This document shows positions 1 to 5,490 of a DNA stretch of 7,809 nt, piece by piece. The stretch comes from Gemmatimonadaceae bacterium (GTDB lineage: Bacteria; Gemmatimonadota; Gemmatimonadetes; Gemmatimonadales; Gemmatimonadaceae), in assembly GCA_025453855.1 (NCBI GenBank), contig JALOPO010000203.1:1-7809 (forward strand), given 5' to 3'. How positions within the stretch are numbered: position 1 is the first letter of the stretch; the number at the start of each line of letters is the position of its first letter. Position numbers and translations under genes: made by a program. Under the pieces are notes generated by a model. The model searched no databases, had not been told where the DNA came from, and saw nothing but the letters and a program-made list of their open reading frames with translations.

Positions 1-1
1 A

Positions 2-508
2 CCCTACCAGCAGAAGCGGCTCCTCGTCTTCCTCGACCCGAGCATCGACGCGAAGGCCAGCGGCTACCACGTGATCCAGTCGCAGGTGGCGATCGGCTCC
101 GGCGGCTGGGTCGGGAAGGGCTTCACCCTGGGTACGCAGAAGCGGCTCGCCTTCCTGCCGGAGCAGCAGACCGACTTCATCTTCGCGGTGGTGGGCGAGG
201 AGCTCGGCTTCATCGGCGTGGCGCTCGCGCTCTCGCTGTTCCTCTTCCTCTTCCTGCGCATCGTGCGCGTCGCGACGCGTGCCAACGACGCCTACGCGAG
301 CCTGATCGCCTTCGGCCTGCTGGCGAGCTGGCTGGTGCACGTGGTCGAGAACGTGGGCATGACGCTCAACCTGATGCCGATCACCGGGATCCCGCTCCCC
401 TTCTTCAGCTACGGCGGGAGCTTCATGCTCGCCAGCTGGCTGGCCATCGGGATGCTGCTGCTCATCGCCCGCGAAGGGCGGGGGCAGGGGGACCTCCTCG
501 CCCGGTAG
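2..508 (+). CDS. rodA: RodA, SEDS-family peptidoglycan glycosyltransferase (3' part; 5' end outside window)
   Basis: The last 168 residues of a RodA-type integral membrane protein, ending at TAG 506-508; the reading frame is open through base 2. RodA polymerises lipid II into glycan strands in the inner membrane as part of the elongasome, with a class B PBP as transpeptidase partner. The fragment opens with PYQQKR and FLDP, then GYHVIQSQVAIGSGG and GKGF.LGTQ. Next comes FLPEQQTDFIFAV, whose Asp (bases 173-175) matches the catalytic aspartate of the extracytoplasmic loop in characterised RodA proteins. Three hydrophobic segments follow (starting about GFIGVALAL, SLIAFGLLASW and FMLASWLAIG), with the family's PLPFFSYGGS signature before the last. 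The TQ..FLPE..TDFIF region favours RodA over FtsW. It is the first gene in this direction and is separated from accD by 68 bases with a hairpin, so cotranscription is possible but less certain than for the later genes. Confidence 0.93.
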   Translation, partial: PYQQKRLLVFLDPSIDAKASGYHVIQSQVAIGSGGWVGKGFTLGTQKRLAFLPEQQTDFIFAVVGEELGFIGVALALSLFLFLFLRIVRVATRANDAYASLIAFGLLASWLVHVVENVGMTLNLMPITGIPLPFFSYGGSFMLASWLAIGMLLLIAREGRGQGDLLAR

Positions 509-540
509 GGCGGCCGCAGCGGGAAATGCTCGGGGCTGCC

Positions 541-568
541 GTTGCACCGGTCGCATCACCGGTGCGAC
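541..568 (+). repeat. Inverted repeat (11-bp stem, 6-nt loop) in the rodA-accD gap
   Basis: GTTGCACCGGT (541-551) faces ACCGGTGCGAC (558-568) across a CGCATC loop. Eight inner base pairs are perfect, and one G-U wobble extends the stem to 11 bp. The element starts 33 bases after the rodA stop and ends 8 bases before the accD ATG at 577. It is followed by ATTTGG rather than a run of T, so it is a poor rho-independent terminator. It could be an operator dyad or a leader hairpin affecting accD translation. The structure is seen directly; any function is inferred. Confidence 0.6.
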
Positions 569-576
569 ATTTGGTG

Positions 577-1440
577 ATGGCCTGGTTCCGCAAGGACAAG
601 AAGCCCCGCCAGCCGCGGCGCGAGAAGCTCGAGATCCCGCGCGACGCGTGGATCAAGTGCGAGGCGTGCGGGCACACCGACATCCGCGAGACGTTCGAGC
701 GGAACCTCAACGTGTGCCCGAACTGCGACTACCACCGGCGCATCCGGGCCATCGACTACGTGAGCATCCTGCTCGACGAGGAGTCGATCGTCGAGACGGA
801 GACCGACCTGCGGTCGACCGACCCGCTCGGCTTCCCGGAGTACCCGGCGCGGCTCAAGAAGTCGATCGCCAATGCCGGTGACCAGGACGCGGTGGTGACG
901 GCCAGCGGGACGCTCGCCGGCATGCCGCTCAACGTGGGGGCGATGGACTTCGCCTTCATGGGTGGATCGATGGGAAGCGTGGTGGGCGAGAAGCTGGCGC
1001 GACTCGGCCAGAAGTCGCTCGAGAAGAAGTTCCCGCTGGTGATCCTCTCGGCCTCGGGCGGCGCGCGCATGCAGGAAGGCGTGCTCTCGCTGATGCAGAT
1101 GGCCAAGGTGTCGGCGATGCTCTCGATGCTCGCCGCACGTCGCATCCCGTACATCTCGATCCTCACCAACCCGACCACCGGCGGCGTGAGCGCGAGCTAC
1201 GCGATGCTGGGCGATGCGATCATCGCCGAACCGGGTGCGGTGATCGGCTTCGCGGGACCGCGCGTCATCAAGCAGACGATCGGGCAGGATCTCCCCGAGG
1301 GGTTCCAGACGGCGGAGTTCCTGCTCGAGCACGGGATGCTCGATGCCGTGGTGCATCGCCACGAGCTCAAGGCGACCGTCGGGCGCCTGCTCCGCCACAT
1401 GACGGGGAAGCCGGCCGCATCCGGCTGGTCCGCGGCCTGA
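577..1440 (+). CDS. accD: Acetyl-CoA carboxylase carboxyltransferase subunit beta
   Basis: A 287-residue AccD, the beta half of the AccA/AccD carboxyltransferase, which moves the carboxyl group from carboxybiotin to acetyl-CoA to make malonyl-CoA for fatty acid synthesis in the cytosol. An N-terminal zinc ribbon is complete: Cys28, Cys31, Cys47 and Cys50 (CEACG and CPNCD). The crotonase-fold core shows FAFMGGSMGSVVGEK, SASGGARMQEG (158-168), TTGGVSASYAMLGD (200-213) and GFAGPRVI (224-231), with oxyanion-type glycine pairs intact. Length is normal for the family. I chose ATG 577 because MAWFRK plus a basic stretch is the usual AccD N-terminus. An in-frame ATG at 526 would add 17 unmatched residues translated from the inverted repeat. 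No clear Shine-Dalgarno precedes either start. accA is not in the window. The gene is probably coupled to folC downstream. Confidence 0.96.
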   Translation: MAWFRKDKKPRQPRREKLEIPRDAWIKCEACGHTDIRETFERNLNVCPNCDYHRRIRAIDYVSILLDEESIVETETDLRSTDPLGFPEYPARLKKSIANAGDQDAVVTASGTLAGMPLNVGAMDFAFMGGSMGSVVGEKLARLGQKSLEKKFPLVILSASGGARMQEGVLSLMQMAKVSAMLSMLAARRIPYISILTNPTTGGVSASYAMLGDAIIAEPGAVIGFAGPRVIKQTIGQDLPEGFQTAEFLLEHGMLDAVVHRHELKATVGRLLRHMTGKPAASGWSAA

Positions 1441-2750
1441 GCGACGCCCCCGTCACGCGGGGGTCGCCACGGTACCAGGCGGCGATCGACGCGCTGTTCC
1501 GCCGCACCACCCATGGCGTGCGTCTCGGCCTCGGGCGCGTGCAGGCGATGCTCGATGCGCTCGGCGCGCCGCATCGCGCGGTGCCGGTCTTTCATGTCGC
1601 GGGAACCAACGGGAAGGGGAGCACCTGCGCCACGCTCGATGCATTGCTGCGGGCGGGCGGCCACCGCGTCGGGCGCTACACGTCGCCGCACCTCGTCGAC
1701 TTCCGTGAACGCATCCTCGTGCAGGGCGTGCCGGCGGGCGAGGACGAGATCCTCGCATGGCTCGACCGGCATCGCGCGCTGATCGATCGCACCGGGGCGA
1801 CCTTCTTCGAGGTCACGACGGTGATGGCGTTCGACCTGCTCGCGCGGGCGGACGTCGATGTCTCGGTGATCGAAGTGGGGCTGGGCGGCCGCCTCGACGC
1901 GACGAACGTGGTCGATCCGGTGGCGGCGGGGATCACCGGGATCGGCTGGGATCACATGGAGTTCCTGGGGACGACGCTGGGGCAGATCGCGGCCGAGAAG
2001 GCGGGGATCGCGAAGCCGTCGCGCCCGTGCGTGCTCGGCGAGCCCGATCCGGCGATCGCGGCGGTGCTGCACGCGCATGCCGAGGCGCGGGGTGCATCGC
2101 CGGTGATCCCGACACGGTCGGCGTGGCGCGTGCAGGACATCACCGTCGACGCCGACGGGACGCGCTTCACCGCGGCGCCGCGCGGCGAGCCGGCGGTCGC
2201 GTGGCACACGCCGCTCCTTGGCGCGCACCAGGCGCGCAACGCGATCACCGCGCTGGCGATGCTCGATGCGGCCGGCGACCGGTGGCGCCTCGAGCGCGAC
2301 GTGGCGGCGCGAGCCCTTGGGACCGTGCGGCTGGCCGGGCGCTTCCAGCGCACCGGGCCCTGGCTCTTCGACGTGGCGCACAATGCGGAGGGGGCGGCGA
2401 CGGTGGTGCAGTCGCTGCGGGCGAGCGCACCGCCGTCACCGGTGGGCGCGGTGATCTGCGTGCTGCGCGACAAGGACTGGCCGCGCATGCTCGGCGCGCT
2501 CCTGCCGCACCTGGACCACTGCTGGCTGACCGAGGCGCCGACGGCGCCGCCGGGTCGGCGCTGGGACCTCGCCGAGGCGGGGCGCGCGGCGCACGCCGTG
2601 GGCAGCCGCGCCACGGTGGTGAGCGAGCCGTCGCTCGCGGCGGCGCTCGCGGCGGCGCACGCCTCGTGCGCGACGGTGCTGGTGACGGGCTCCTTCCACA
2701 CGGTCGGCGATGCGATGGCCGCGCTTGGGATCGATCCGCTGTCCCGGTAG
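1437..2750 (+). CDS. folC: Bifunctional folylpolyglutamate synthase / dihydrofolate synthase
   Basis: A Mur-ligase-family FolC, which adds glutamate to dihydropteroate and/or reduced folates using ATP, giving retained cofactors for purine, thymidylate and methionine synthesis. Numbering from the GTG at 1518: P-loop HVAGTNGKGS at 26-35, TSPHLVDFRERI at 55-66, FEVTTVMAFDLL, VIEVGLGGRLDATN at 117-130, WDHMEFLG and AEKAGI at 159-164. The C-terminal ligase domain has FDVAHNAEG at 284-292 and VTGSFHTVGDAM at 389-400. The first in-frame ATG/GTG/TTG near the gene is GTG 1518, but 27 upstream codons in the same open frame (RYQAAIDALF...THG) match the normal FolC N-terminus. That points to a CTG start at 1437 overlapping the accD TGA as CTGA, giving 437 residues; the start is inferred, the gene identity is firm. 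No Shine-Dalgarno is visible for either start. The stop is 9 bases before hisS. Confidence 0.93.
   Translation: MSDAPVTRGSPRYQAAIDALFRRTTHGVRLGLGRVQAMLDALGAPHRAVPVFHVAGTNGKGSTCATLDALLRAGGHRVGRYTSPHLVDFRERILVQGVPAGEDEILAWLDRHRALIDRTGATFFEVTTVMAFDLLARADVDVSVIEVGLGGRLDATNVVDPVAAGITGIGWDHMEFLGTTLGQIAAEKAGIAKPSRPCVLGEPDPAIAAVLHAHAEARGASPVIPTRSAWRVQDITVDADGTRFTAAPRGEPAVAWHTPLLGAHQARNAITALAMLDAAGDRWRLERDVAARALGTVRLAGRFQRTGPWLFDVAHNAEGAATVVQSLRASAPPSPVGAVICVLRDKDWPRMLGALLPHLDHCWLTEAPTAPPGRRWDLAEAGRAAHAVGSRATVVSEPSLAAALAAAHASCATVLVTGSFHTVGDAMAALGIDPLSR
1441..1467 (+). repeat. GC hairpin directly after the accD stop, within the likely folC 5' end
   Basis: CCCCCG (1447-1452) pairs with CGGGGG (1458-1463) around a TCACG loop. 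Flanking GCGA (1441-1444) can pair with TCGC (1464-1467), leaving a 2-base bulge. The hairpin begins at the base after the accD TGA. No T-run follows, so a rho-independent terminator is unlikely. Because the folC frame runs through it, it may be a translational-coupling or mRNA-processing structure, or simply a product of high GC content. Confidence 0.4.
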
Positions 2751-2759
2751 TTTGGGGGG

Positions 2760-4109
2760 ATGTCATCGATCCGCCCGCTCAACGGCTTCCGCGAGTTCCC
2801 CCCGGACAGATTCGCCGAGCGGGCGCACATCTTCGCCACCTGGCGGCGCGTGGCGGCTCGCTACGGCTTCCAGGAGTACGACGGCCCGCCGCTCGAGCCG
2901 CTCGAGCTCTACACGCGCAAGAGCGGCGCGGAGATCGTGGAGCAGCTCTACGCCTTCACCGACAAGGGCGGTCGCGAGGTCGCGCTGCGGCCGGAGATGA
3001 CGCCCACGGTGGCGCGCATGGTGGCCGAGCAGGCGCGATCGCTGCGCATCCCGGTGCGCTGGTTCAGCGTGCCGCAGCTCTTCCGCTACGAGCGGGCGCA
3101 ACGCGGGCGGCTGCGCGAGCACTTCCAGCTGAACTGCGACCTGTTCGGCGAGGCGGGGAGTGCGGCCGACGCCGAGGTGCTGGCGCTGGTGATCGACATC
3201 CTGCGCGAGTTCGGGCTCACGAGCGACGACGTGCGCGTGCGGCTCTCCGATCGACGGCTGCTCAACGTGATCCTCGCGGCGCTGGGCATCGGCGAGGCGA
3301 GCGTGCCGGCGGTGTACGCGGTGCTCGACAAGCTGGAACGCACGCCACCCGACGACTCGCGGGCGGCGCTGGCGGCGGCGGGCGTCACCGCGTCGCAGGT
3401 CGATGCGCTGCTCGCGCTGGTCCGCGACACGGGCGCGCGTGGCGCGGACGCGCTCCGGGCCCTGCTGCAGGGCGAGGAGGGCGCGGCGCGCCTCGCGGCG
3501 CTCGACGAGACGCTGGCACAGGTGCAGGCGCTCATCGGCACGGACGTCGCGCCGTGGGTGCGCGTCGACCTCACGATCGTGCGCGGGCTCGCGTACTACA
3601 CGGGGCTCGTGTTCGAGGTGTTCGACAGCAAGGGTGAGCTGCGGGCGGTGGCCGGCGGTGGCCGCTACGACACGCTGCTGCAGTCGCTGGGCGGCGTGGA
3701 CATGCCGGCGATCGGCTTCGGCTGGGGCGACGTGGTGCTGGCGGAGCTGCTGCGCGATCGCGGGCTGCTGCCGGCCGGTGCGAGCGCGGTGGAGTGGTGG
3801 GTGGCCGGCGACGAGGGCGTGGCACCGGTGCGCGTGCGCGCGGTGGCGGGGATGCTGCGCCGGGGCGGCGCGCGCGTGGAGTACGCGCTGCGTGCGCAGA
3901 AGGTGCAGAAGCAGCTGCAGGCGGCCGAGAAGGCGGGGGCGCGCGGCGCACTGGTGCTGCGCGCCGACGGCTCGGCGCGCGTGCTGGCGTGGCCGTCGGG
4001 CGAGGCGACGACGCTCGACGCGGCGCAGCTCGACGACGCGCTGGGCGCGGTGGAACGGGGTGAAGGGACGCTGTGGGACAACCTGCGGCGCGACGCCGCA
4101 CACGGGTAA
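2760..4109 (+). CDS. hisS: Histidyl-tRNA synthetase, divergent clade
   Basis: A 449-residue class II synthetase charging tRNA-His. LRPEMTPTVAR (77-87) is the histidine-binding TXE-type segment. Motif 2 is FRYERAQRGRLREHFQLN (108-125). The HisA signature is RGLAYYTG (275-282), keeping the Arg that acts in activation but with Ala where E. coli-type enzymes have Asp (RGLDYY). GGGRYD lies at 299-304, and motif 3 reads GFGWGDVV (319-326) in place of the usual GLERL type. A C-terminal anticodon-binding domain (about 343-435, with YALRAQKVQKQLQAAEKAG) is present, which speaks against the shorter regulatory paralogue HisZ. As I recall, the RREH-Q and RGLAYYTG features resemble plant-organelle HisRS. 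The ATG at 2760 directly abuts a run of six G (2754-2759), the only purine-rich stretch upstream. The gene lies 9 bases after folC and 3 bases before proS. Confidence 0.9.
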   Translation: MSSIRPLNGFREFPPDRFAERAHIFATWRRVAARYGFQEYDGPPLEPLELYTRKSGAEIVEQLYAFTDKGGREVALRPEMTPTVARMVAEQARSLRIPVRWFSVPQLFRYERAQRGRLREHFQLNCDLFGEAGSAADAEVLALVIDILREFGLTSDDVRVRLSDRRLLNVILAALGIGEASVPAVYAVLDKLERTPPDDSRAALAAAGVTASQVDALLALVRDTGARGADALRALLQGEEGAARLAALDETLAQVQALIGTDVAPWVRVDLTIVRGLAYYTGLVFEVFDSKGELRAVAGGGRYDTLLQSLGGVDMPAIGFGWGDVVLAELLRDRGLLPAGASAVEWWVAGDEGVAPVRVRAVAGMLRRGGARVEYALRAQKVQKQLQAAEKAGARGALVLRADGSARVLAWPSGEATTLDAAQLDDALGAVERGEGTLWDNLRRDAAHG

Positions 4110-4112
4110 CGC

Positions 4113-4991
4113 ATGAGCGACGAGAAGAAGCTGACCGCCAGGGCCGAGGACTTCAGCGCCTGGTACACCGACCTGGTGCTGCGCGCGGAGCTCGCCGACT
4201 ACTCGCCGGTGCGCGGCTGCATGGTCATCCGCCCCGACGGCTACGGGATCTGGGAGCGGATGCAGCGCGCGCTGGACGCGATGTTCAAGGCGACGGGGGT
4301 GCGCAACGCCTACTTCCCGCTCTTCATCCCCGAGAGCTTCCTGCGCAAGGAAGCGCAGCACGTCGAGGGCTTCGCCCCCGAGACGGCGGTCGTCACGCAC
4401 GGCGGCGGCGAGAAGCTGGAGGAGCCGCTGGTCGTCCGCCCGACGAGCGAGACGATCATCTACCACATGTTCGCGAAGTGGCTGCAGAGCTACCGCGACC
4501 TGCCGTTCCTCTACAACCAGTGGGCGAACGTGGTCCGCTGGGAGATGCGCACGCGTGGGCGTCTACCGCCGCTTCATGGAGGAGTGGATGGCGATGCCGG
4601 TGGTGACGGGGCAGAAGAGCGAGAGCGAGAAGTTCGCCGGCGCGCTGCGCACCTACGCGTGCGAGGCGATGATGCAGGACAACCGCGCGCTGCAGGCGGG
4701 GACCTCGCACAACCTGGGGCAGAACTTCGCGAAGGCCTTCGACCTCACCTTCCAGAGCGAGGCCGGGACGATCGAGCACGCCTGGAACACGAGCTGGGGG
4801 GTGAGCACCCGCATGATCGGGGGGCTGATCATGACGCACGGCGACGACAACGGGCTGGTCTGCCCGCCGAAGCTGGCGCCGGTGGAGGTGGTGATCGTCC
4901 CGATCTACCGCAAGGACGAGGAGCGCGCGCAGGTGCTCGAGGTGGCCGAGCGGATCCGCGCCGAAATCGGCGGGCGCGAGCGCGGCCTTGA
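4113..4991 (+). CDS. proS: ProRS N-terminal fragment as it would be translated
   Basis: If translated as it stands, this frame gives 292 residues. Only residues 1-148 are ProRS: class II motif 1 region, PDGYGIWERMQ (41-51), YFPLFIPESFL (67-77), the conserved VVRPTSETIIYHMF (107-120) and NQWANVVRWEMRTR (135-148). From about 4557 the translation becomes Arg/Gly/Ala-rich out-of-frame sequence ending at 4991, overlapping the in-frame C-terminal half. The start ATG is 3 bases after the hisS TAA, with only a GGG at 4104-4106 as a weak ribosome site. The tail has no family resemblance and should not be read as a domain. Confidence 0.6.
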   Translation: MSDEKKLTARAEDFSAWYTDLVLRAELADYSPVRGCMVIRPDGYGIWERMQRALDAMFKATGVRNAYFPLFIPESFLRKEAQHVEGFAPETAVVTHGGGEKLEEPLVVRPTSETIIYHMFAKWLQSYRDLPFLYNQWANVVRWEMRTRGRLPPLHGGVDGDAGGDGAEEREREVRRRAAHLRVRGDDAGQPRAAGGDLAQPGAELREGLRPHLPERGRDDRARLEHELGGEHPHDRGADHDARRRQRAGLPAEAGAGGGGDRPDLPQGRGARAGARGGRADPRRNRRARARP

Positions 4992-5490
4992 GGATCGCGT
5001 GTCGGTGCACATCGACGCGCGCGACGGTGTGAAGCCCGGCGCCAAGTACTACCACTGGGAGCTGAAGGGCGTCCCGCTGCGGCTGGAGATCGGCCCGCGC
5101 GACGTGGCGAGCAACCAGTGCGTGCTGGTGCGCCGCGACACGCGCGCCAAGCAGGTGGTGTCGCTCGACGGGCTGCTCGGCACCGTGCACGCGCTGCTCG
5201 ACACGATGCAGGGCGACCTGTTCGCGGCGGCGACGGCGCGACGGGAGGCGAACAGCCACCGGAACGTGCGGAGCTACGACGAGCTGCGGCAGATCATGGA
5301 GGGGCCGGGCGGCTTCGTGTACGCGGGGTGGAACGGCGATCCCGCGGTCGAGGCGCGCGTGAAGGAGGAGACGAAGGCGACGATCCGCTGCATCCCCGAT
5401 CCCGAGTTCCGCTCGGCCGAGGCGCCCGCGCGGTGCCTCGTGACCGGTGAGCCGGCGAAGCACGAGGTGATATGGGCCAGGGCGTACTGA
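4555..5490 (+). CDS. proS: ProRS C-terminal fragment
   Basis: A 311-codon open frame from GTG 4555 (alternative ATG 4576) carrying the rest of ProRS. It includes SEKFAGALRTY, LQAGTSHNLGQNFAKAFD (the proline and adenylate pocket), SWGVSTRMIGGLIMTHGDDN (motif 3 region), the anticodon-binding domain from about APVEVVIVPIYRK, and a C-terminal domain ending in Ala-Tyr. The terminal Tyr is a known feature of this ProRS type, its carboxylate reaching the active site. In the C-terminal domain only two cysteines remain (RCIP and RCLVTGEP), so the four-Cys zinc site of the Thermus enzyme is not kept. A GGGAG at 4540-4544 lies 10 bases before the GTG and could permit reinitiation, but a separate product would lack motifs 1 and 2. 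Confidence 0.6.
   Translation: MGVYRRFMEEWMAMPVVTGQKSESEKFAGALRTYACEAMMQDNRALQAGTSHNLGQNFAKAFDLTFQSEAGTIEHAWNTSWGVSTRMIGGLIMTHGDDNGLVCPPKLAPVEVVIVPIYRKDEERAQVLEVAERIRAEIGGRERGLEDRVSVHIDARDGVKPGAKYYHWELKGVPLRLEIGPRDVASNQCVLVRRDTRAKQVVSLDGLLGTVHALLDTMQGDLFAAATARREANSHRNVRSYDELRQIMEGPGGFVYAGWNGDPAVEARVKEETKATIRCIPDPEFRSAEAPARCLVTGEPAKHEVIWARAY
5464..5471 (+). promoter_or_regulatory. Ribosome binding site for lysA, inside the proS 3' end
   Basis: GAGGTGAT is an 8-base match to the complement of the 16S rRNA 3' tail, directly before ATG 5472. The GAGG core sits 4 bases from the start. It lies within proS coding sequence and supports the start that overlaps proS by 19 bases. Confidence 0.65.

Larger units (their letters stand above)
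4113..5490 (+). pseudogene. proS: Prolyl-tRNA synthetase (Thermus/archaeal type), disrupted by an internal deletion with frameshift
   Basis: ProRS attaches proline to tRNA-Pro. Two well-conserved halves lie in different frames: codons from 4113 to about 4556 (MSDEKKLTARAEDFSAWY to RWEMRTR), then codons from about 4555 to TGA 5488 (GVYRRFMEEW to the C-terminal Tyr). In intact relatives about 31 residues (the FLRT.EFLWQEGHTAHAT region and following helix) lie between RTR and the YRRF-like segment. They are absent, removing most of class II motif 2, which contacts ATP and the acceptor end. The frame change needs a loss of 3n+2 bases, and about 92 bases fits exactly. With the gap filled the protein would be about 490 residues, normal for this type. 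Such an allele should not charge tRNA. Because proS is normally essential, an assembly error or a second proS elsewhere is expected. No other decay is visible, so any real lesion is recent. Confidence 0.88.

Noticed and set aside
542..572. Sigma-70-like promoter with TTGCAC as a -35 box
   Set aside because: No acceptable -10 element at 16-18 bases; the TTGCAC is part of the inverted repeat.
541..575. Rho-independent terminator after rodA
   Set aside because: The stem is adequate but only ATTT follows, with no U-rich tract.
526..576. 17-codon N-terminal extension of AccD from ATG 526
   Set aside because: The residues do not resemble AccD, are encoded by the inverted repeat, and a normal AccD start (MAWFRK) exists at 577.
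1197..2381. Antisense open frames over accD-folC (also 5274-6461 and 6871-7794)
   Set aside because: Stop-free only because of GC-rich third codon positions on the sense strand; composition and lack of motifs mark them as shadows.
1757..3637. 626-residue same-strand open frame over folC and hisS
   Set aside because: Gly/Arg/Ala-rich out-of-frame translation spanning two clearly identified genes; no motifs.
2760..4109. HisZ (ATP phosphoribosyltransferase regulatory subunit)
   Set aside because: The protein is full HisRS length with a C-terminal anticodon-binding domain and keeps the HisA Arg; no his biosynthesis genes are adjacent.
2763..4466. 567-residue antisense open frame over hisS and proS
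   Set aside because: Rich in Arg, His and Ala with no family motifs; it mirrors the high-GC codon pattern of hisS and crosses into proS. A shadow frame.
4551..4556. ACGCGT at the proS junction as a sign of cloning or engineering
   Set aside because: The same hexamer occurs by chance elsewhere in this GC-rich window (for example near 275 and 644), so it carries little weight.
4540..4570. Programmed frameshift or translational bypass in proS
   Set aside because: About 31 conserved residues are physically missing, so a recoding event at the junction would not give a complete enzyme, and no slippery site is evident.
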